A stretch of 18,768 nucleotides of DNA from a bacterium UBA4637 (GTDB taxonomy: Bacteria > Bacteroidota > Bacteroidia > Bacteroidales > Bacteroidaceae): contig DHMR01000023.1 of the NCBI GenBank assembly GCA_002405875.1, positions 1 through 18,768 of the forward strand, given 5' to 3'. Positions 1-5,562 of this stretch are shown piece by piece (position 1 is the first letter of the stretch; each line of letters begins with the position of its first letter). The notes below the pieces were generated by a model. It made no database searches, was not told the origin of the DNA, and was given only the letters and a program-made list of their open reading frames with translations. Position numbers and translations under genes: made by a program.

Positions 1-690
1 GGCTTTTATCTCGGCGGCAAAGGAGGATTTCTCAATGCCATCGTGGGAAGTCTCTACATCGTGGGCGGCTCAACAATCCTGGGATTAGTGATAGCACTGC
101 CTGTGGTCTTCTACATGAACGTGTACCTGAAGCCAAGCTCGAAGTTTGGTTACATCGCCCGTCTCGCCTACGATACACTCTTCGGCATTCCGAGCATCGT
201 GTATGGCTCTTTCGCCTTCACCATCATGGTATGGCTAGGCATCAGAGCGTCGCTAGGAGGCGGTATCCTCGTCACTACCCTACTTATAGTTCCGATATTA
301 ATCCGTTCGATGGACGAGGTGGCAAAGACCATTCCTAGAGAAATCCTGGAGTCATCCTATAGCTTGGGCGCCACGAGGATAGAGACCATCGGCGTGGTGC
401 TTCGCCAGATTGCCCCAGCCATCGCCACCGCCACCCTGCTCAGCATCGGCAGAGCCATCGGCGATTGCGCCGGCGTGATGTTCACCGCAGGTTTCTCCGA
501 CCATATTCCCCATGGTCTCAACCAACAGGCAGCAACCTTGCCTCTGAGCGTTTTCTTCCAGTTGAGCGCCCCACAAGAGGATGTACAGAACCGAGCATAC
601 GCCGCAGCCGTGGTGCTCACCATCATCGTGTTGGTTTTGAGTTTTGGAGGACGCTATGTGATGAGCCACTTCTCGAAGAACAAAGTCTAA
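1..690 (+). CDS. pstA: Phosphate ABC transporter permease, PstA-like (5' end missing)
   Basis: This is an inner-membrane permease subunit of an ABC importer, most likely the PstA half of the PstSCAB high-affinity phosphate transporter. The frame is open from base 1, so the gene begins left of the window and 229 residues are visible. A GTG at 43 lies inside the conserved block GGFLNAIVGSLYIVGG and is not the start. Several hydrophobic membrane segments are visible. A typical EAA-loop region follows (ESSYSLGATRIETIGVVLRQ), then a GRAIGD segment matching the family's GRAxGE. The block GIPSIVYGSFAF matches the PstA signature for membrane insertion and permease contact. The end, with AYAAAVVLTIIVLVLS and a short basic tail, is also PstA-like. 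PstB (ATPase) and PhoU, often found next to it, do not follow; a response regulator gene does. PstA versus PstC was decided from these motifs by eye. Confidence 0.85.
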   Translation, partial: GFYLGGKGGFLNAIVGSLYIVGGSTILGLVIALPVVFYMNVYLKPSSKFGYIARLAYDTLFGIPSIVYGSFAFTIMVWLGIRASLGGGILVTTLLIVPILIRSMDEVAKTIPREILESSYSLGATRIETIGVVLRQIAPAIATATLLSIGRAIGDCAGVMFTAGFSDHIPHGLNQQAATLPLSVFFQLSAPQEDVQNRAYAAAVVLTIIVLVLSFGGRYVMSHFSKNKV

Positions 691-692
691 GA

Positions 693-725
693 GCCTTTCA
701 AAGGATAAGACATAAAAGGCATTTT
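693..725 (+). terminator. Weak candidate terminator after pstA
   Basis: GCCTTT (693-698) pairs with AAAGGC (715-720), and the run ATTTTT follows directly. A smaller CCTT/AAGG hairpin can form inside the same stretch. The stem is only 6 bp, so this could be a leaky stop or chance. No consensus promoter is visible before the next gene at 760, which argues for some read-through. Confidence 0.3.
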
Positions 726-759
726 TCAGAACTACTTAACTTCTTAACGACATTAGAGT

Positions 760-1401
760 ATGACACATTATATCATAGCAGACAACCAAGAGTTGACCCG
801 AGCAGGACTCAAAGCCATCATCCGCGCTAAGTTCCCAGGCGAAATCAGCATCGCCGACGACAAGACCGAGCTCATCCTGCAGTTGAAGGAGCATCCCGAG
901 AGCATCATCTTTCTGGACTACACCCTCTTCGACTTCAACGATGCCAGCAACCTGATGATTGCCGCCGACCGTTTCAGTCAGTCCGAATGGATTCTGATAT
1001 CCGACGACCTCACCACCGACTTCATCGGACAAATCTATTATGGCAGCCGCAACATCAGCATCCTCTTCAAGGACACTCCACTGAGCGACATCGTCAACGC
1101 CCTGCACTCGGCGCAAGAAGGCAACCGCTATATCTCGCAGCGAGCCGTAGAGCTCTTGCTCAGCCAGCGACAAAAAGAAGAAGTGGAAACCAACCTCACC
1201 CAAACGGAGGTAGAGATTCTGAAAGCGATAGCGCAAGGCAAGACGACCAAGGAGATAGCCAACGAGCGCTTCTCATCGATCCATACCATCAATACGCATC
1301 GCAAGAACATCTTTAGGAAAATCGGTGTCAACTCCGCCCATGAAGCCATCAAATATGCTTTCCGAAGCGGGCTCGTTGATACTAGTGAGTTCTATATTTA
1401 A
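760..1401 (+). CDS. LuxR/NarL-family response regulator (orphan)
   Basis: A 213-residue two-component response regulator that would bind DNA when phosphorylated. The N-terminal receiver domain (about 1-120) has the expected acidic end of strand 1 (D8, followed by N9 where a second acid is more usual), the phosphoacceptor D53 in IIFLDYTLF, S81 after strand 4 and K104 in ILFKDTP. The C-terminal LuxR-type helix-turn-helix (about 143-207) carries LTQTEVEILKAIAQGKTTKEIA and the recognition-helix region TINTHRKNIFRKIGV, both very close to the family consensus. It lies 69 bases behind the pstA-like gene on the same strand, and no histidine kinase gene is in view, so its partner is unknown. A link with phosphate uptake is only suggested by position. 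The family assignment is secure; targets and signal are not known. Confidence 0.9.
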   Translation: MTHYIIADNQELTRAGLKAIIRAKFPGEISIADDKTELILQLKEHPESIIFLDYTLFDFNDASNLMIAADRFSQSEWILISDDLTTDFIGQIYYGSRNISILFKDTPLSDIVNALHSAQEGNRYISQRAVELLLSQRQKEEVETNLTQTEVEILKAIAQGKTTKEIANERFSSIHTINTHRKNIFRKIGVNSAHEAIKYAFRSGLVDTSEFYI

Positions 1402-1442
1402 AAGGTATAAGGGTAAATAAGGAAAAGAATAATGAAAAGAAT

Positions 1443-1468
1443 AAAGGAAAAGGATAAAGGAAAAGGAT
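1443..1468 (+). repeat. Perfect 13-bp tandem repeat in a purine-rich spacer
   Basis: The 13-mer AAAGGAAAAGGAT occurs twice head to tail (1443-1455 and 1456-1468). It sits inside a longer stretch (about 1402-1488) made almost only of A and G with scattered T, with looser copies of AAGGAAAAG and GAAAAGAATAA before it. The stretch begins directly after the response regulator stop codon. No protein is encoded. It resembles other purine-rich spacers in this window. Confidence 0.8.
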
Positions 1469-1473
1469 AAAAA

Positions 1474-1542
1474 TAAAAGGGTAAAAAGTGCGAGATTCCG
1501 TTGCGAACATTCCGTTGGAATTCTTGACTTTTTACCCTTTTA
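1474..1542. terminator. Long inverted repeat between convergent genes, probable bidirectional terminator
   Basis: The arms 1474-1489 (TAAAAGGGTAAAAAGT) and 1527-1542 are perfect reverse complements over 16 bases, with a 37-base loop. The loop holds a 9-base direct repeat, ATTCCGTTG, at 1495-1503 and 1509-1517. The stem contains T-runs on both strands and lies between the ends of the convergent response regulator and panD genes, where a two-way terminator is expected. The long loop and AT-rich stem make it unlike a textbook terminator, so it could instead be a repeat element. Confidence 0.5.
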
Positions 1543-1564
1543 CCATTTACCTTCAAAAATATTT

Positions 1565-1909
1565 TTAAAGTTTATTTCCCTCTTTAGGAAAAACAACGGT
1601 TGGCTTGTAAGTCTTCGCCTCCTCAAAGTCCATCAAGGCGTAAGCGATGATGATGACGGTATCGCCCACCTGCACCTTGCGTGCCGCAGCACCATTCAGG
1701 CAGATGCAACCGCTACCACGCTCACCCTTGATGATGTAGGTTTCCAGACGCTCACCATTGTTATTGTCTACTATCTGGACCTTCTCGCCAGCAATCAGGC
1801 CAGCGGCATCCATCAAGTCCTCGTCGATCGTAATACTGCCCATATAGTTGAGGTTGGCCTCAGTCACCTTCACACAATGGAGCTTACTCTTCAATACTTC
1901 AATCTGCAT
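1565..1909 (-). CDS. panD: Aspartate 1-decarboxylase PanD
   Basis: PanD decarboxylates L-aspartate to beta-alanine, the amine half of pantothenate. It is a small cytoplasmic pyruvoyl enzyme that cuts itself between Gly24 and Ser25. The sequence shows this site as NYMGSITID with G24-S25, plus the expected K9, Y22, T57 and Y58 (GERLETY). The chain of 114 residues is slightly shorter than the E. coli enzyme but complete. It lies 60 bases downstream of panC on the same strand, so the two consecutive pantothenate genes are probably co-transcribed from the panC promoter. No separate promoter was seen in the 60-base gap. Assignment is firm. Confidence 0.97.
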   Translation of the reverse strand: MQIEVLKSKLHCVKVTEANLNYMGSITIDEDLMDAAGLIAGEKVQIVDNNNGERLETYIIKGERGSGCICLNGAAARKVQVGDTVIIIAYALMDFEEAKTYKPTVVFPKEGNKL

Positions 1910-1969
1910 AGTTTTTTCTCAATTATCTATTTCGGATCAAAAGAATACTTTCGGATGAAAAGAAATGTC

Positions 1970-2821
1970 TTAGCCTTTGTACTTGATGTGGTCGATGAGA
2001 CGGATAGGAGTCTTGCCGCAATATACGGTGATACAACCTACCACGTAAGCCGAGTCATCCCAAGAGGCAACGTCCTGCAAGGTATCACCGTCCACAATCT
2101 CGAAATACTCCACTTCCAATCCATCCACGGCATTGATGTCAGCCACCACCTTGTCATGCGTCTCCTTCACGGTGTGAGTCTTGGCATACTCCACACTAGT
2201 CTTCAGAGCCTTGTAGATGTTAGGCGCGATGGCACGCTCATCAGGAGCCAACAAAGAGTTGCGGCTGCTCTTGGCAAGTCCATCCTCGTCACGTACGATA
2301 GGACACTCCACGATCTTCACATCGCTGCCGATGTACTTCACGAGTTGCTTGATGACAGCAATCTGCTGCCAGTCCTTCTCGCCAAAATAAGCACGTGTAG
2401 GACGAACGATATAGAAGAGGCGGCTCACCACCTGGCAAACACCATTGAAGTGACCAGGGCGCTTGGCGCCCTCCATCACGGTAGAAACAGGAGGAAACTC
2501 AAAGTGGCGCTCATCTGGCGTAGGATACATCTCCTTCACGGATGGAGCGAACACATAGTCGGCACCACAAGCTTCAACGAGCTTGCAGTCAGCATCAAGC
2601 GTGCGAGGATAGCGTTCCAAGTCACCCTTGTCGTTGAACTGGGTAGGGTTCAAGAACACCGACACAACAGTCACGCCATTTTCCTTGACACTGCGCTTGA
2701 TGAGAGAGGCGTGACCCTCATGAAGCGCACCCATTGTTGGCACAAGGCCAATTTCCTTACCCTCCTTGCGAACATCGAAGAGTTCGTTCTGGAGGTCAAC
2801 AATCTTATTGAATACTTTCAT
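1970..2821 (-). CDS. panC: Pantothenate synthetase (pantoate--beta-alanine ligase) PanC
   Basis: PanC joins pantoate and beta-alanine using ATP, via a pantoyl-adenylate, giving pantothenate for coenzyme A. The 283-residue cytoplasmic protein has the full set of family motifs: [14 protein letters not shown] at 28-41 with the nucleotide-binding HxGH, NPTQF at 59-63, RPGHFNGV at 121-128, GEKDWQQ at 147-153 and the KMSKS-like DGLAKSSRN at 180-188. Length is normal and the start ATG lies about 24 bases beyond a good -7 box. panD follows 60 bases downstream, making a compact two-gene pantothenate unit; panB and panE are not in view. It is divergent from the half-GT5 gene at 2996. Confidence 0.98.
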   Translation of the reverse strand: MKVFNKIVDLQNELFDVRKEGKEIGLVPTMGALHEGHASLIKRSVKENGVTVVSVFLNPTQFNDKGDLERYPRTLDADCKLVEACGADYVFAPSVKEMYPTPDERHFEFPPVSTVMEGAKRPGHFNGVCQVVSRLFYIVRPTRAYFGEKDWQQIAVIKQLVKYIGSDVKIVECPIVRDEDGLAKSSRNSLLAPDERAIAPNIYKALKTSVEYAKTHTVKETHDKVVADINAVDGLEVEYFEIVDGDTLQDVASWDDSAYVVGCITVYCGKTPIRLIDHIKYKG

Positions 2822-2844
2822 CGTCTTAATCTGTTTTCGGGGTG

Positions 2845-2875
2845 CAAAATAACAACTAATTTCTGAAATAACAAA
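2845..2875 (-). promoter_or_regulatory. Promoter of panC-panD (Bacteroidota -33/-7 type)
   Basis: On the minus strand, TTTG (2872-2875) is followed after exactly 19 bases by TTATTTTG (2845-2852), one base off the known Bacteroidota -7 consensus TAnnTTTG. Spacing matches the known range of about 19-21 bases. Transcription would start shortly before the panC ATG at 2821, leaving a very short leader. The start point itself is inferred. Confidence 0.65.
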
Positions 2876-2956
2876 AAAATATCCTAAAAATATGCCTTTT
2901 GAGGGGCGATTTCTTTGTTTTCCCTAAAAAAATGCGCCATTCTGAACTTTTTTTTG

Positions 2957-2964
2957 TAACTTTG
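2957..2964 (+). promoter_or_regulatory. Probable -7 box for the half-GT5/DUF4270 unit
   Basis: TAACTTTG matches the Bacteroidota -7 consensus TAnnTTTG perfectly and lies 31 bases before the ATG at 2996. No TTTG stands at the usual distance upstream (the nearest, 2914-2917, is 39 bases away), so only half of the promoter is recognisable. Confidence 0.5.
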
Positions 2965-2995
2965 CAGCTAATTCGAGAAGAATAAAAATTAAATT

Positions 2996-3808
2996 ATGGC
3001 AAAGAAAGTATTATTCATCAATCAGGAGATTAATCCATACGTAGCTGAAAGCCGCATGTCGATCATGGGTAAAGAATTACCTCAAAAAATGCAAGAAGCA
3101 GGTTTTGAGATTCGTACATTCATGCCTAAGTGGGGTACAATCAACGAGCGTCGCGGCCAATTGCATGAGGTCATCCGCCTTTCTGGAATGAACCTCATCA
3201 TCGACGACACGGATCATCCATTGATTATCAAGGTTGCCTCCATTCCGACAACCCGTCAGCAAATCTATTTCATCGACAACGACGATTACTTCAACAATCG
3301 CCGGATGGGTGTCGACGAGAACGGCAAAGAGTATACCGACAATGGTGAACGTGCCATCTTCTACGCAAGAGGTGTCTTGGAGACTGTCAAGAAACTTCGT
3401 TGGCAGCCAGATGTCATCATTTGCCAAGGATGGATGAGCGCCGTCGTTCCCCTTTACGTCAAGACAGCTTACGCCGAAGAGCCTTCATTTGCAAATTCGA
3501 AAGTCATTGCATCCCTCTATACAAATGAGCTGAAAGGTGAGTTGGGACACAACTTCAAACAATGTGTTGACTTCCGTGATGCCAAGGCAGAGCTGCTGGA
3601 TGGCTATAAGACCGACTTTGATTTTGAAGAGTTGGCAAAAATGGCCATCGACTATAGTGACGGTATTATCGAAGGAGAAGATGGAGTGAAAGCCAACTTA
3701 TTGGATTATGCCAAGGAGAAGAATAAACCAGTCTTGTCATATCCAGGTGAAAATTTTGAAGAAGCCTACAAGAACTTTATCAACGAAATTTGTCCTGACG
3801 AAGATTAA
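2996..3808 (+). CDS. Stand-alone N-terminal half of a glycogen/starch synthase (GT5-like) protein
   Basis: A 270-residue protein that aligns by eye with only the N-terminal Rossmann domain of GT5 glycogen/starch synthases. Visible matches are KVLFINQEINPYV at 4-16 (family start), YFIDNDDYF at 91-99, and DNGERAIFYARGVLETV followed by QPDVIICQGWMSAVVPLYVK at 137-156, equivalent to the family's PDiiHcHDW block. Two things are missing: the KxGGL ADP-glucose-binding motif, replaced here by VAESRMSIM, and the whole C-terminal glycosyltransferase domain; full enzymes are about 470 residues or more. Annotation pipelines often name such proteins glycogen synthase, but catalysis seems doubtful. It leads a unit with the DUF4270 lipoprotein gene 43 bases downstream. 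Fold assignment is good; function is unknown, possibly regulatory, binding or structural. Confidence 0.8.
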   Translation: MAKKVLFINQEINPYVAESRMSIMGKELPQKMQEAGFEIRTFMPKWGTINERRGQLHEVIRLSGMNLIIDDTDHPLIIKVASIPTTRQQIYFIDNDDYFNNRRMGVDENGKEYTDNGERAIFYARGVLETVKKLRWQPDVIICQGWMSAVVPLYVKTAYAEEPSFANSKVIASLYTNELKGELGHNFKQCVDFRDAKAELLDGYKTDFDFEELAKMAIDYSDGIIEGEDGVKANLLDYAKEKNKPVLSYPGENFEEAYKNFINEICPDED

Positions 3809-3851
3809 GTCAAAAGTAGAGACTTCTTGGTATCATTTATAACAAATAGAA

Positions 3852-5303
3852 ATGAAACTTTTCAAACTTACAGCATTTATAGTTGCAGCCTTGTCTATGG
3901 CTGCCTGCGATGACACGACCGACACGATCGGTTCGTCCATCACAAACAATGTGGATAATCTCACGATTTCAGATGCCAGTTTTAATGTAGTAACCCGCTC
4001 ATTAGTGGCTGACTCTGTACTTAGCAAGACCAACAATGGTATCATCGGAAAGGTAAGAGACCCCGAGACAGGCACATATCTGACGGCCGATTACATGACC
4101 CAAATGGCTCCTTTGACATCCTTTGACTTGGACACCTTGCAATATATCAAGAATGCCAACAATGGAGTTGTAAGAGCAGACTCCTGCTTTATTCTCGTAA
4201 GTTACCAAAGCACGTATGGAGACTCCTTGGCTCCTATGAAGGTTACCGCCTACGAGATGACCAAGGCTATGCCTGAGACGAGAAATTACTATTCCAACTT
4301 TGACCCAATGACCGAGGGATACGTAAGCAAGAGCAACACGCATAGCAGCGCCACTTACACATTGTCAAAGAGCATGGGTAATTTCAAGATTTACCTCAAC
4401 AAGCCCTATACCAAGAATGGCAAGACTTACGACAATTACGGCACTTACATCATGCAAACTTATGTAGAGCATCCGGAGTACTTCAAGTCTAATTACGAAT
4501 TCATGAAGAATGTTTGCCCAGGTTTCTACATACAGCATGAAGGTGGTATCGGAAACGTTGCTGACATATGGAATACGGAACTACAGTTCTATTGGACTCG
4601 CCAAAAGACAATCAAGGCTTCCGACGGTGTAACCGACAGTACGATTACGGCCTACGGCTTCAATCGTTTTGACGGAACAGAAGAAGTTCTCCAAACCAAC
4701 AAGATCACCAATGACCCGAACTCCATCAAGAAATTGGCAGCAGAAGAAAATTGCACTTACATCAAATCACCTGCCGGCATCTTCACGGAGGTTACTCTCC
4801 CTGTCGAAGACATTCTGAAGGGACACGACAAGGATACGCTGAACACAGCGGCCATTTCCTTCCCAAGATTGAACAATACTGTCAGTGACGATGAGTATAC
4901 TTTCGACATTCCACAGTACATCTTGATGGTGCCAAAGGACAGTTTGTATTCGTTCTTCGAGAATGGAAATCTGGTCAACAACCGAACTTCCTTCTATGCT
5001 TCTTACAACAGCACCAATAAGAACGCATATACATTCAGTAATATCAGCAACCTGATTACTTCCATGAGCAAAAACAAGGGCAAGAGTCCTGATTGGAACA
5101 AAGCCGTGCTCATACCAATAGCCTTGAAGACGGTGACCGAGGGAACATCCACTGTGATTAGCAAAATCACCCACAACATGAGTTTGACTTCTACCCGATT
5201 GGTCAAGGGAACCGATGACTATCAAACAAGTTCTGATGGGAAACAGATTCCATGCGGTGCTATTCAGATAAAAGTTATCTATAGTAAATTCAAGGACAAA
5301 TAA
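3852..5303 (+). CDS. DUF4270-family lipoprotein
   Basis: A 483-residue predicted lipoprotein. The signal peptide MKLFKLTAFIVAALSMAAC ends in a lipobox with C19. The residues after it, DDTTD, are acidic; in Bacteroidota an acidic segment after the lipid-bearing cysteine often marks export to the cell surface, so surface display is a reasonable inference. The mature start (TIGSSI...ISDASFNVVTRSLVADSVLSKT) and the GKVRDPETGTYLTADYMTQ region fit the DUF4270 family, which has no assigned biochemical role. Most of the chain looks beta-rich with no catalytic motif I recognise. It lies 43 bases after the half-GT5 gene and 4 bases before the 45-codon gene, so all three are probably one operon. Family call is fairly sure. 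Confidence 0.85.
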   Translation: MKLFKLTAFIVAALSMAACDDTTDTIGSSITNNVDNLTISDASFNVVTRSLVADSVLSKTNNGIIGKVRDPETGTYLTADYMTQMAPLTSFDLDTLQYIKNANNGVVRADSCFILVSYQSTYGDSLAPMKVTAYEMTKAMPETRNYYSNFDPMTEGYVSKSNTHSSATYTLSKSMGNFKIYLNKPYTKNGKTYDNYGTYIMQTYVEHPEYFKSNYEFMKNVCPGFYIQHEGGIGNVADIWNTELQFYWTRQKTIKASDGVTDSTITAYGFNRFDGTEEVLQTNKITNDPNSIKKLAAEENCTYIKSPAGIFTEVTLPVEDILKGHDKDTLNTAAISFPRLNNTVSDDEYTFDIPQYILMVPKDSLYSFFENGNLVNNRTSFYASYNSTNKNAYTFSNISNLITSMSKNKGKSPDWNKAVLIPIALKTVTEGTSTVISKITHNMSLTSTRLVKGTDDYQTSSDGKQIPCGAIQIKVIYSKFKDK

Positions 5304-5307
5304 GAGA

Positions 5308-5445
5308 ATGGAAGATAATTTCTTGGAACGACATCGCGAGGAATATGAAATTCGAAAGGCAGCATGGCTGCGAAAGAAAAAGCATTTTCCCAAAATAAAG
5401 GGAGGCAAAGTTGTTCCTCAAAAGCCCGATGACGAAGCATTATAA
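5308..5445 (+). CDS. Small basic protein of 45 residues, hypothetical
   Basis: The ATG lies 4 bases after the DUF4270 stop codon and the frame stays open for 45 codons to TAA. The product starts MEDNFLERHREEYEIRKAAW, followed by the basic cluster LRKKK and a KIKGGK segment, and ends in the acidic DDEAL. The first 25 residues should form one amphipathic, highly charged helix; there is no signal peptide or membrane segment. From memory, short proteins beginning M(A/E)DN(Y/F)LE and rich in Glu and Lys occur widely in Bacteroidota and are sometimes misnamed, which supports a real gene. The tight spacing and the terminator starting 7 bases after its stop suggest it is the last gene of the unit. 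Function unknown. Confidence 0.7.
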   Translation: MEDNFLERHREEYEIRKAAWLRKKKHFPKIKGGKVVPQKPDDEAL

Positions 5446-5452
5446 GAGCCAT

Positions 5453-5498
5453 AAAAAAGCGAAAGTTGAGATTTACCGGTCTCAACTTTCGCTTTTTT
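5453..5498. terminator. Strong bidirectional terminator
   Basis: A perfect 19-bp stem (5453-5471 with 5480-5498) and an 8-base loop. The arms begin with six A and end with six T, so each strand gives a hairpin followed by a U-run. It ends the rightward half-GT5/DUF4270/small-gene unit and also the leftward helicase gene that stops at 5563. Confidence 0.93.
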
Positions 5499-5562
5499 AG
5501 TTCTTGACTAAATAGAACTGATATGCTGGACGCAATAGGATAGAATATAGAAAGATGATAAG

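Noticed and set aside
43..45. GTG as the start of the pstA-like gene
   Set aside because: The frame is open to base 1 and the codons before it read as conserved permease sequence, so the gene simply starts outside the window.
1877..2866. A 329-codon plus-strand frame across panC and the panD-panC gap
   Set aside because: It is antisense to panC and crosses its promoter. The product has no family features, while panC on the other strand has all motifs.
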